NCBI GenBank assembly: GCA_016294075.1
Contig: JAEDCQ010000002.1
Location: 1-64,000 of the forward strand
From: Lachnospiraceae bacterium
GTDB taxonomy: Bacteria > Bacillota > Clostridia > Lachnospirales > Lachnospiraceae
Direction: 5' to 3'
DNA: 64,000 nucleotides
Position 1 is the stretch's first letter. Each line of letters begins with the position of its first letter. The position numbers and the translations under genes were made by a program. Shown piece after piece: positions 44,121 through 52,262 of the stretch. Below the pieces are notes generated by a model that saw only the letters and a program-made list of their open reading frames with translations, was not told the DNA's origin and made no database searches.

Positions 44121-45359
44121 GTGAGCAGAAAAGGGAAACGAATACGGCGGTTTGATTTTTCAAAACAACCTGTAAAACCATGTTTTTTGATGACATTGGC
44201 AAAATGGATTATTTGCTGGCCGGATTTGGAAAAACGCAATTTTACATACAAGAAAATAAATATGGAGGGGGTAACACCTCCGTTTCTTTTGTTGTCAAAT
44301 CATTGTTCCATGGTTGACTTTAATGTGATGTTGAAGCTTACACATCCCTATAAAGTAAATAACGTTATGACGCTGGAAGGCTTCCGTGATTACACGGAGC
44401 CGTTGATGCGTTCGCTTGGTGTATTGGGAACACGAAAGTTTGTTACGGATATGTATCTCGTAAAAAATATTAAGTATTGTATTGATAAGCTTAAAACAAT
44501 ATTTGTGCTTTTCCCGGAAGCACGCTATTCGTTAGACGGCTGTACTTCTTATCTGCCTGATTCCTTAGGTAAGCTTGTAAAACTTTTGAATGTGCCCGTA
44601 GTTGTATTACAGATTCACGGTAATTTCATTACAGCACCACAGTGGAATAAAATAAATAAGAAAACCCATGTAGAGGCAGTAATGACACAGATTCTAACGC
44701 CGGAACAAATAAAGGGAATGACAGTTGATGAAATAAACGCCGGAATTCGTGAATCTTTTCAATATGATGATTTTGCATGGCAGCGTGAAAATAAAATAAA
44801 AATCAGTCATCCGTTAAGGGCAAACGGTCTGCATTCTCTTCTTTATAAATGTCCTTCCTGCCTGACAGAAGGGAAAATGGATTCGGAGGGTGTACTTCTT
44901 TGGTGCAATCACTGCGGAAAGTCCTGGGCAATGGATGAATACGGACGGCTTGAAGCGGTAGAAGGAGAAACAGAGTTTTCACATATTCCTGATTGGAGTA
45001 ATTGGGAGAGGGAATGTGTAAGAGAAGAGATTCAAAATGGGACATATTATTTTGAGGATGATGTCCGGATTGAGACACTTCCGAATTCTTTCCGATTCTA
45101 TAAACAGGGTATGGGGAAATTTATTCAGACCTGTACGGAGACACGTGTGGAATGTAGTCTGTACGGGGAAGCATATACATTGGTACGAAGTGCTAAAAAT
45201 CTGGAAAGTATGCATATTGAATATGATTATCGCGGCAACGGGGATTGCATTGATATCTCCATACCGGATGAAAGCTTTTGGTGTTATATGACAAAAAGAG
45301 ATGTCATTACAAAGATTTCTTTTGCAACAGAGGAAATGCACAAGCTATGTAAAGGATAA
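44121..45359 (+). CDS. PlsC-type acyltransferase fused to a zinc ribbon and unknown C-terminal domain
   Basis: A 412-residue protein. The N-terminal half is a lysophospholipid/1-acylglycerol-phosphate acyltransferase domain: catalytic HxxxxD reads H61-CSMV-D66, and the FPEARYS segment stands where FPEGTRS is usual. At residues 244-265 two CxxC pairs (CPSC and CNHC) form a zinc ribbon. The last 145 residues are a beta-rich region of unknown type. The C-terminal fusion is unusual for PlsC enzymes. The start is GTG 44121 after CGGGGGGA. The histidine kinase gene follows by seven bases. Confidence 0.8.
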   Translation: MSRKGKRIRRFDFSKQPVKPCFLMTLAKWIICWPDLEKRNFTYKKINMEGVTPPFLLLSNHCSMVDFNVMLKLTHPYKVNNVMTLEGFRDYTEPLMRSLGVLGTRKFVTDMYLVKNIKYCIDKLKTIFVLFPEARYSLDGCTSYLPDSLGKLVKLLNVPVVVLQIHGNFITAPQWNKINKKTHVEAVMTQILTPEQIKGMTVDEINAGIRESFQYDDFAWQRENKIKISHPLRANGLHSLLYKCPSCLTEGKMDSEGVLLWCNHCGKSWAMDEYGRLEAVEGETEFSHIPDWSNWERECVREEIQNGTYYFEDDVRIETLPNSFRFYKQGMGKFIQTCTETRVECSLYGEAYTLVRSAKNLESMHIEYDYRGNGDCIDISIPDESFWCYMTKRDVITKISFATEEMHKLCKG

Positions 45360-45366
45360 GAGATTT

Positions 45367-46845
45367 ATGCACATTACATATTCACTTAAAAATAAATTAA
45401 TCATATTGGTGCTGACGGCCATGCTGCCACTTCTTATGCTGACGGTATATGTTATTTTTGCCTTGGAAAATTACAGTGAAGCGTATGACGAAATTGTAAG
45501 CAATATGACAATAGCAAACAGTTATAATCTGGATTTTAAGGATGAGATGGATGAAAGTATCTATAAATTGGTGGTTGGTGCTGTTACATTTGATACAATC
45601 GAGGAGGATGATACACTCGAAAGCCCTTATGTGCTGATTGATGAATTAAGCAACGAATTCGGGGAGCTGGCAAAAATTACAACCGATAAAGAAAGCCGGA
45701 TGTGGCTGTTGAGTCTTTTAAGGAATATCTCAACCTTACGTGACCGCATAGATGATATTAAAGTTAATCTCGATAAGGGCGGACGTTATGATGAAAATAT
45801 CGAAATGCTGGATAACAATATCTATATTCTGACAGAACTGATACAGGATGATATTCAATATTATATTTACTATCAGACAAAGAGCATTGAGCAATTAAAA
45901 ATACAGTTAAATGAACAGGTGCAGGCGTTTATATTTTTCTATGCCGTAATTGCCGTTTTTCTTGTTGCTTTTGCAACGATAGTTACGGGTTTTGTTTTAA
46001 ACAGCATTACAGGACCGGTAAACAAGCTTTGCGATGCAACAAAGCAGATTGCCGGAGGTGATTTTTCAACAAGAGTGGCAATTGAAGGAAAGGATGAAAT
46101 TGCCACTCTTGCAGAGAGTGTTAACGATATGAGTGAGCATTTGGAAGAACTTGTGCGGCAGATTAAGGAAGATGAACGAAAGATGCGATATGCGGAGCTG
46201 CGTCTTTTACAGGAGCAGATAAATCCTCATTTTTTATACAATACACTTGATACGATTGTATGGCTGGTAGAAGGGAATGATTCGGAAAAAGCAGTTAATA
46301 TGGTAGTCTCCCTTTCGGAATTTTTCCGTATTGTTTTAAGTAAGGGAAAAGAGATTATTACCATTAAGGAAGAGGAGCAGCATATCCGCAGTTATCTGGA
46401 GATTCAGCAGGTTCGTTATCAGGATATTTTAGATTATGATATACAGATTGAACCGGAGATTTATCCGTATGAGATTTTAAAGCTTACGTTGCAGCCGCTT
46501 GTTGAGAATGCTCTTTATCATGGAATTAAAACAAAACGTGCAAAAGGGATGATACTGGTAACGGGCAAAATGGAAGATGATAAAATCTATTTTGATGTAA
46601 AAGACAATGGTGTGGGAATGAATGAGGCCGAACTCGCATCTCTGCGGAGTAAAATATTAAAACCCTGTAAGGAAACAGATTCCGGTTTCGGACTGGCCAA
46701 TGTAAATGAGCGCATTCGTATGAACTTCGGATTGGAGTACGGAATAACGATTCATTCTAAACAGGGAGAAGGAACCCTGGTACAGGTAGTAATTCCGGCA
46801 AGAACCAAAAAAGCTGTACTTGGAGGAGAAATGGAAAATGTTTAA
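45367..46845 (+). CDS. Sensor histidine kinase, YesM/LytS-like (HisKA_5 family)
   Basis: A 492-residue kinase with a membrane segment at about residues 10-30, an extracytoplasmic helical sensor of about 160 residues, a second membrane segment near 195-220, a HAMP domain (SITGPVNKLCDATKQIAGGDFSTRV), the phosphoacceptor H288 in NPHFLYNT and an ATPase domain with DNGVGMNE and GFGLANV boxes. It overlaps the next gene by eight bases. With the binding protein and regulator it forms a three-part sensor; the sensor region probably reads the sugar-loaded binding protein. Confidence 0.93.
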   Translation: MHITYSLKNKLIILVLTAMLPLLMLTVYVIFALENYSEAYDEIVSNMTIANSYNLDFKDEMDESIYKLVVGAVTFDTIEEDDTLESPYVLIDELSNEFGELAKITTDKESRMWLLSLLRNISTLRDRIDDIKVNLDKGGRYDENIEMLDNNIYILTELIQDDIQYYIYYQTKSIEQLKIQLNEQVQAFIFFYAVIAVFLVAFATIVTGFVLNSITGPVNKLCDATKQIAGGDFSTRVAIEGKDEIATLAESVNDMSEHLEELVRQIKEDERKMRYAELRLLQEQINPHFLYNTLDTIVWLVEGNDSEKAVNMVVSLSEFFRIVLSKGKEIITIKEEEQHIRSYLEIQQVRYQDILDYDIQIEPEIYPYEILKLTLQPLVENALYHGIKTKRAKGMILVTGKMEDDKIYFDVKDNGVGMNEAELASLRSKILKPCKETDSGFGLANVNERIRMNFGLEYGITIHSKQGEGTLVQVVIPARTKKAVLGGEMENV

Positions 46846-47863
46846 ATGGAAAATTTCATATAAAGTTTTCGTAACAGCATTTGTAATGTTATTTGTGGGA
46901 ATGATGTTTTCTTCCTGTGGAATGTTTGATAAAGAAGTTGCGGAAGCGATAGAAACCGAGAGTGAAAATCTGATTGTAGTAGGATATTCGCAATTAGGAA
47001 GCGAATCGGTATGGAGAACCGCAAATACCAATTCCATACAAACCGCACTTTCAAAAGAAAACGGATTTTTTTTACAGTTTAATAATGCGAGGCAGAAGCA
47101 GGAAAATCAGATAAAGGCAATCCGCAGTTTTATTTCCCAAAGAGTAGACTATATAGCTTTTTCTCCCGTTACGGAAGACGGGTGGACAACGGTTTTAGAG
47201 GAAGCGAAGAAAGCAGGAATACCGGTTATCCTTGTTGACAGAAGTATTTCTGCAACGGATTCTTCTTTATATACGACACGTGTCGGAACGGATAGTTATT
47301 GGGAAGGAAGTCAGGCGGGAAAGTGGCTGGAGGAAGATTTAAAAAAGAAGCATCAGGAAGAGGAAGAGATAAATATTGTTGTTCTTCAGGGAACTCCGGG
47401 AGCTTCAGTACAACTCGGCAGAACAATGGGATTTGCAGAAATTGCAGAAAAACACAGCAATTGGCATATTTTGGAACAGAGAAACGCTGACTTTACGACT
47501 GCAAAAGGAAAGGAAGTAATGGAACATTTTCTTCGCCTTTATGAGGATATTGATGTTCTGGTATCCCAAAATGACGATATGACGTTTGGAGCGATAGAAG
47601 CATTAAGGGAATCCGGCAGAGAAATAGGAAAGGATGATGATATCCGTATCATTTCATTTGATGCGGGACATGATGCCTTAATGATGGTTCGGGATGGAAT
47701 CATCGATGTAGATGTGGAATGTAATCCTGAGCAGGGGGAAACTCTTGCAGAGGTTATTCGTATGCTGGAGCGCGGTGAAAAAGTAGAAAAAGAATATATT
47801 GTGGAAGACAAGGTATTTACAAAAGAAAACGTGGAGAAATACCTTGATGGCAGAACATATTAA
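46838..47863 (+). CDS. YtfQ-like sugar-binding lipoprotein of the sensor operon
   Basis: A 341-residue type I periplasmic-binding-fold lipoprotein; the signal peptide ends in the lipobox FSSC (Cys23). The core strongly resembles the galactofuranose-binding YtfQ: WRTANTNS, RQKQENQIKAIRSF, a DGWTTVLEEAKKAGIPVILVDRSI stretch, QGTPGAS, AKGKEVMEHF and QNDDMTFGAIEAL. It sits between the kinase and the regulator, not beside the transporter, so it probably presents sugar to the kinase. The start ATG 46838 follows CTTGGAGGAG. Confidence 0.88.
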   Translation: MFKWKISYKVFVTAFVMLFVGMMFSSCGMFDKEVAEAIETESENLIVVGYSQLGSESVWRTANTNSIQTALSKENGFFLQFNNARQKQENQIKAIRSFISQRVDYIAFSPVTEDGWTTVLEEAKKAGIPVILVDRSISATDSSLYTTRVGTDSYWEGSQAGKWLEEDLKKKHQEEEEINIVVLQGTPGASVQLGRTMGFAEIAEKHSNWHILEQRNADFTTAKGKEVMEHFLRLYEDIDVLVSQNDDMTFGAIEALRESGREIGKDDDIRIISFDAGHDALMMVRDGIIDVDVECNPEQGETLAEVIRMLERGEKVEKEYIVEDKVFTKENVEKYLDGRTY

Positions 47864-47890
47864 GCATTGGACTATATAAGGAGAAATCAG

Positions 47891-49525
47891 ATGTTAAAAA
47901 TTTTTCTGGTTGAAGATGAGAGCATTATGAGGGAAGGTTTACGGGATAATATGCCCTGGCAGCAGTTTGGCTATCAATTCGTTGGAGAAGCGGGAGATGG
48001 GGAAACAGCACTTCCGTTAATTCGGAAAACGAAGCCTGATGTATTATTGACAGATATCAAAATGCCGTTTATGGACGGACTTACCTTAAGCCGTATTGTT
48101 ACAAAAGAGTTTCCGAATATGAAAATTATCATTTTAAGCGGATATGATGATTTTGAATATGCAAGACAGGCCATTCAAATTGGCGTTGAGCAGTATATTT
48201 TAAAACCGATTTCCAGAGAAACCATGAAGAAGGTCCTGCTTGAGGTTAAAGATAAGATAGAGTCGGAAAAAGAGAAAAAAACTTATATTGAAAAATTTAA
48301 AAAAGAAATGCAGGAGTATGAACAGATGGCCCGAAGAAACTTTCTGGAAAAGGTATTCAGCGGGCAGATGCCTGTTCAGGATATTTATGTAGAAACAGAA
48401 AAGCTGTCACTTGACTTGAACGGACCATGTTATAATCTTGTTATGGTAAGCGCGCAACGAAAGCGCAGAGACGCAGAGACACTTCGGAATGACTCGGCAG
48501 GCTTTCTGCGGTGTCAGGATGAAATGATGCATTATTTTCTGCGTTTTCCGGAATATCTTATTTTTAATTGGAACATCAATACCTATGGTATTTTAATAAA
48601 GGGGGAAAAGGAACAGATTGATGCCTATAAACAACGGGCATTACAGAATATTACACGCATATATTCTGCGGTTGAGGAGGACTATGACTGGTATGCTGCA
48701 GTGGGTAACACGGTAGAGCGTTTAAGCCAGTTAGCTGAGTGTTACAGTAATGTAAACCATAAGCTCTCTTTGCGTTATCTTTCACCGACGCAGCATATTA
48801 TAACGGAGACATCGGAAGAGCTTTTTAATGTAAATGAAAACGACGGTAATCTGGATAATCTTGATGTTGCAAAAGTGGATCCGGATATTTTGAAAGGATT
48901 TTTAGAAAACGGCTCGGTAGAAGAGGTAGAAAATTTTGTTGACAATTATTTCCAAAGCCTGCAGGACGCGTTAAAATCAAAGCTGTTTAGGAATTATCTG
49001 CTTTTGAATGTGCGTTTTGTTGTATTGGCTTATGCGGAATCATTGGGATGTAATCAGGAAGAGTTTCTGCATAATGCACAGGCTGAGACGATGCCGGATA
49101 TTAACAGCAGTGTGAAGAGCCTAAAGGAGTACGCCTGCAGATTAATCCATCGGGCGGTCATGGAAAAAGAAAAGGAAAGTAATGACCGCAGTCATACCAT
49201 TCTGAAAAAAGCACTTGATTATATTGAAGAAAAATTCTGTGATGAAACATTATCATTAAATGATGCGGCAGCAGTAATTAATGTCAGCCCCAATTATTTC
49301 AGTGCTCTGTTCAGTCAGGAGATGAATATGACCTTTGTGGAATATGTAACCGGAAAACGAATGGAGAAAGCTAAGAAGCTGCTTAGGCAGAGTGATATGC
49401 ATACAGCAGATATTGCTTTGGAAACAGGCTATAAAGATCCGCATTATTTCAGCTTTGTATTCAAAAAAACCCAGGGATGTACTCCCCGGGAATATCGGAA
49501 CGAATCCGGAATAAAGCATAACTGA
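47891..49525 (+). CDS. Response regulator, YesN family (REC + AraC HTH)
   Basis: A 544-residue regulator. The receiver domain (about residues 1-125) starts LKIFLVEDES and has phosphoacceptor D55 in LLTDIKMPFMDG and the switch lysine in YILKPIS. A long central helical region follows, then two AraC-type helix-turn-helix motifs at the C-terminus (LSLNDAAAVINVSPNYFS and TADIALETGYKDPHYFSFVFKK). It is the partner of the kinase at 45367 and probably activates the nearby ABC operon. The start ATG 47891 is six bases after AAGGAG. Confidence 0.92.
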   Translation: MLKIFLVEDESIMREGLRDNMPWQQFGYQFVGEAGDGETALPLIRKTKPDVLLTDIKMPFMDGLTLSRIVTKEFPNMKIIILSGYDDFEYARQAIQIGVEQYILKPISRETMKKVLLEVKDKIESEKEKKTYIEKFKKEMQEYEQMARRNFLEKVFSGQMPVQDIYVETEKLSLDLNGPCYNLVMVSAQRKRRDAETLRNDSAGFLRCQDEMMHYFLRFPEYLIFNWNINTYGILIKGEKEQIDAYKQRALQNITRIYSAVEEDYDWYAAVGNTVERLSQLAECYSNVNHKLSLRYLSPTQHIITETSEELFNVNENDGNLDNLDVAKVDPDILKGFLENGSVEEVENFVDNYFQSLQDALKSKLFRNYLLLNVRFVVLAYAESLGCNQEEFLHNAQAETMPDINSSVKSLKEYACRLIHRAVMEKEKESNDRSHTILKKALDYIEEKFCDETLSLNDAAAVINVSPNYFSALFSQEMNMTFVEYVTGKRMEKAKKLLRQSDMHTADIALETGYKDPHYFSFVFKKTQGCTPREYRNESGIKHN

Positions 49526-49553
49526 ATAGATGTTTTTGATTATGCTACATATG

Positions 49554-50687
49554 CTATTCAGAAAAAGTCAAGACGCTGCTGCGGGATATCAGTTCCCACG
49601 GCAGTGTTTTACTATATATGGATGAAGCGTCGGGTATAACTTTATTATACGAAGAAGCTTCGTATGATGACAGCTGTTTTATGACTTTTTCTACAAAGTC
49701 GGCAATTGCATCACAAAATCCGTGAGCAGGCATGGACAAAGAGGTAATGGGCGGTGTACTTATACTGCATAGATAGCTGTTATCAAAGGAGGCAATTGAT
49801 ATCTGTTCCGGAACCTTAATGTCCGCATAAGATAATTCCTTAATCAGCCAATATGCAATCTCATCATTATAACAGAAAACGGCATCCTGCTGATATAAAT
49901 TCCGTCGTATGAAGTTAGTGAGAAATTCGGTATTTCGACGGGTACGTAAGGAGCTTAAGTCGTTATACGAATACCAGAATATGTCATTTTCCGGCATAGG
50001 AAGAACAGAATCCCGGTAGGAAGCTAATAAGCCGCAATATCTTTCTTTTGCATTTGCCGCAAAATCCGGCAGAATGCAGGATATTTTTTGGAAATCAGCC
50101 GTAATAAAATGCTTTCCCAAAAGGTAGCCTCCTTCAAAATCGTCGGAGCGGACAAAGGAAATGTGCTGCAATTGAGAGTAATTCGTGTTTATAAAAAGAA
50201 TATTGGTACCGGAGAGCTGAAGTGTTTCGTACAAATCAATATTAGGATTGGGGAAAGCATCCCGAATACCTTCTACAAGTAAAACAGCAGGTCTTTGTGA
50301 CAGTAATTCCGTAAGAATTGCCCTTTCCTTATTATAATTGTTGCGGGTTGTGTAAATTGTAAGAGAAAGCCCTTGTTGGCGAAGGGCGGCCTGAAGCTCT
50401 GAGAGGAAGGCAGGATATATATACTCATTGTCTTCCGAAACAAGCAGAACAATTTTTATTTTATTAAGATGTTCTGACAGAGGAACGGTAAAAAAACCGC
50501 TTCCCTGGCATGCTGTAATCAGTTTTTCTTCTGTAAGGATACGTAATGCCTGACGGATAGTCTGGCGGCTGACCCGGTATTTATTACATAATTCCTTTTC
50601 GGTGGGAAGCTTGTAGGAAATAATTTTCTGTTCTGAGAGAATGCTATCGCGTAGTTCTTCTGCAATTTGACGATATTTTATAGCCAT
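49554..50687 (-). CDS. AraR-type repressor (GntR DNA-binding + LacI sensor)
   Basis: A 377-residue regulator. The N-terminal 70 residues form a GntR winged helix (YRQIAEELRDSI, LPTEKELCNKYRVSRQTIRQAL, GSGFFT); the rest is a LacI/ribose-binding-like sensor (KIVLLVSEDN, DDFEGGYLLGKHFI, SIASFDNSYLC). This mixture is that of Bacillus AraR, the L-arabinose repressor. It is convergent with the response regulator and divergent from the ABC operon, the expected place for a repressor of that operon. The start ATG 50687 follows GAAAGGAG. Sugar specificity is inferred only. Confidence 0.88.
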   Translation of the reverse strand: MAIKYRQIAEELRDSILSEQKIISYKLPTEKELCNKYRVSRQTIRQALRILTEEKLITACQGSGFFTVPLSEHLNKIKIVLLVSEDNEYIYPAFLSELQAALRQQGLSLTIYTTRNNYNKERAILTELLSQRPAVLLVEGIRDAFPNPNIDLYETLQLSGTNILFINTNYSQLQHISFVRSDDFEGGYLLGKHFITADFQKISCILPDFAANAKERYCGLLASYRDSVLPMPENDIFWYSYNDLSSLRTRRNTEFLTNFIRRNLYQQDAVFCYNDEIAYWLIKELSYADIKVPEQISIASFDNSYLCSISTPPITSLSMPAHGFCDAIADFVEKVIKQLSSYEASSYNKVIPDASSIYSKTLPWELISRSSVLTFSE

Positions 50688-50788
50688 AGTGACTCCTTTC
50701 CGGTTTTTTTTATAATGATAAGTGAAAAAATTACAAAGGAAAAATTTAGTAAAGAATAAAATAATCCCCAAAAATCATTTCTTTTGCC

Positions 50789-50821
50789 AAATGGCACAAT
50801 AAAAACAGGATTGTACCATTT
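50789..50821. repeat. Inverted repeat, possible operator
   Basis: AAATGGCACAAT (50789-50800) pairs with ATTGTACCATTT (50810-50821) with one mismatch across nine bases. It lies about 100 bases upstream of the repressor start and contains a TTGTA half-site resembling the Bacillus AraR operator. It could also be a hairpin with a T-rich tail. Confidence 0.45.
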
Positions 50822-50904
50822 TTTATTTAATCGTAAAAAAATCAACTTATTGAAAAAAAAGAAAAGAAAATATGAAAAAAACATACCTTTTCATCAAAAA
50901 AATA

Positions 50905-50947
50905 AATTTGTATTGTTTTTAAATAAATAATACAACAATTTGTATTG
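50905..50947. promoter_or_regulatory. Clustered ATTTGTATTG repeats, probable AraR-type operators
   Basis: AATTTGTATTG occurs twice (50905-50915 and 50937-50947), 32 bases apart, about three helical turns. Between them AATACAA (50929-50935) pairs with TTGTATT (50940-50946) as a perfect inverted repeat with a four-base spacer. ATTTGTA is the half-site of the known Bacillus AraR operator. The position, about 150 bases before the binding protein gene, fits a repressor target. Confidence 0.5.
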
Positions 50948-51023
50948 TGAATCTACACAAATTCAAAAAAACAGAAAAAAGCCTTGTTGCCGGATTGAAG
51001 AAATTGGATTAAAGTTAAACCAC

Positions 51024-51043
51024 GGAAGCGATAAGGCGCTTCC
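51024..51043 (+). other. Hairpin in the leader of the sugar-binding protein gene
   Basis: Perfect 7-bp stem GGAAGCG/CGCTTCC with loop ATAAGG, about 37 bases before the ribosome site. There is no T-run, so it is not a terminator. It may stabilise the mRNA 5' end or act as a protein site. Confidence 0.5.
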
Positions 51044-51097
51044 AAATACTTAATACATTCAATGTTTGAATCAATAAAAAGGGAGGAAAAACAAACA

Positions 51098-52150
51098 ATG
51101 AAAAGAAAACTTTTAAGTGTTATTCTTGCAACAGCAATGGTTGCAACCATGTTAGTAGGATGCGGCGCTAAAGAAGAAGCAGCAGCTCCTGCACCTGCAG
51201 CAGAAGAAGAAGCACCTGCAGCAGAAGAAGAAGCACCTGCAGCAGAAGCAGAAGCACCTGCAGCATCAGGCGAATTAATCAAAGTTGGTATCATCAACAA
51301 CGATCCTAACGAATCCGGATATCGTACAGCTAACGATAAGGATTTAAAAGAAATGTTTACAGAAGCAAACGGTTATGAAGCATCTTTCGCATACAGCCTT
51401 AAGAACGACGAGCAGATTACAGCAGCTCAGAAGTTCATTCAGGACGGCGTTGATTACCTTCTTCTTTCAGCAGCAGATACAGCTGGTTGGGATTCTGTAT
51501 TAAAGGATGCTCAGGATGCTGGTATCAGCGTAATCTTATTCGACCGTACAATCGATGCAGATCCTAGCCTTTATGAAGCTTCTATCGTTTCCGATATGGC
51601 TAAAGAAGGACAGACAGCTGTTGATTGGTTAAAGGGACAGAACCTTAGCGAGTACAAGATTATCCACCTTCAGGGTGTTATGGGTTCAGCAGCTCAGCAG
51701 GGACGTACTGCAGCAGTTGATGAAGCAGTTGCATCTGACGGATGGACACTTGTTACACAGCAGACAGCAGAATGGAACGCAGAGAAGGCTCAGCAGATCG
51801 TTCAGTCTGTAATTGACTCCGGAGAATCCTTCAACGTAATTTATGCAGAAAACGATGATATGGCTAAGGGTGCTGTAGCAGCTCTTGACAAGGCAAACAT
51901 TTCTCACGGTGTTGGCAAAGACGTAGTAGTTATGGGCTTTGACTGCAACAAGTGGGCATTAGAAGAATTACTTGCTCAGAACTGGAACTATGATGGACAG
52001 TGTAATCCTTTCCAGGCTTCTTACATTGATGATATCATCAAGACTCTTGAAAGTGGCGGAACAATCGCTGAAAAGACTATCATCATGGAAGAAAAAGGAT
52101 TTGATGCTTCTACTATCACACAGGATGATGTTGATAAGTATGGTATCTAA
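51098..52150 (+). CDS. Sugar ABC transporter substrate-binding lipoprotein (galactofuranose/ribose type)
   Basis: A 350-residue lipoprotein with lipobox LVGC (Cys24 region), then a repeated Ala/Glu/Pro linker of about 30 residues and a type I binding fold (LIKVGIINNDPNESGYRTAND, FIQDGVDYLLLSAADTAGW, ILFDRTID, LQGVMGSAAQQGR, YAENDDMAKGAVAAL). It is a relative of the sensor binding protein at 46838 but more distant from YtfQ. Codon use is strongly biased (CTT, AAG, GCA, TTC), suggesting high expression. It heads the ABC operon; a hairpin follows that separates it from the ATPase gene. I chose ATG 51098 after GGGAGG. Confidence 0.92.
   Translation: MKRKLLSVILATAMVATMLVGCGAKEEAAAPAPAAEEEAPAAEEEAPAAEAEAPAASGELIKVGIINNDPNESGYRTANDKDLKEMFTEANGYEASFAYSLKNDEQITAAQKFIQDGVDYLLLSAADTAGWDSVLKDAQDAGISVILFDRTIDADPSLYEASIVSDMAKEGQTAVDWLKGQNLSEYKIIHLQGVMGSAAQQGRTAAVDEAVASDGWTLVTQQTAEWNAEKAQQIVQSVIDSGESFNVIYAENDDMAKGAVAALDKANISHGVGKDVVVMGFDCNKWALEELLAQNWNYDGQCNPFQASYIDDIIKTLESGGTIAEKTIIMEEKGFDASTITQDDVDKYGI
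51191..51265 (+). repeat. 21-base tandem repeat in the linker of the binding protein
   Basis: Three full 21-base units (51191-51211, 51212-51232, 51233-51253, the last with one substitution) and a partial fourth (51254-51265). Each unit adds APAAEEE-type seven residues to the tether between lipid anchor and binding domain. The number of units could vary between strains without breaking the frame. Confidence 0.9.
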
Positions 52151-52178
52151 TTTAGATAGTTAATTAACAACTGCTAAA

Positions 52179-52230
52179 AAGCGCGGCGCAGCGTAAATGA
52201 TGATTCGTACGCTTGCACCGCGCTTATTTT
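52179..52230 (+). terminator. Intra-operon GC-rich hairpin (attenuating terminator)
   Basis: A long stem pairs 52179-52195 with 52208-52225 (AAGCGCGG arms at the base, GCGTA/TACGC at the top, small mismatch between) followed by ATTTT. It lies between the binding protein and ATPase genes and probably stops most transcripts or protects the upstream mRNA, giving excess binding protein. Confidence 0.75.
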
Positions 52231-52262
52231 CTAAAAATATTTTTTAAGGGGTGAATGCACTG

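Larger units (their letters stand above)
50688..51097. promoter_or_regulatory. Divergent control region of the AraR-like gene and sugar ABC operon
   Basis: A 410-base, very A/T-rich stretch without a gene. Three features stand out: an imperfect inverted repeat at 50789-50821, repeated ATTTGTA/TTGTATT elements at 50905-50947, and a perfect hairpin at 51024-51043. No unambiguous -35/-10 pair can be chosen in such A/T-rich sequence. Long leaders on either side leave room for both AraR-type repression and YesN-type activation. Confidence 0.6.

Noticed and set aside
51191..51265. Tandem repeat considered as a CRISPR-like array
   Set aside because: Units are directly joined without spacers and lie in frame inside a lipoprotein gene.
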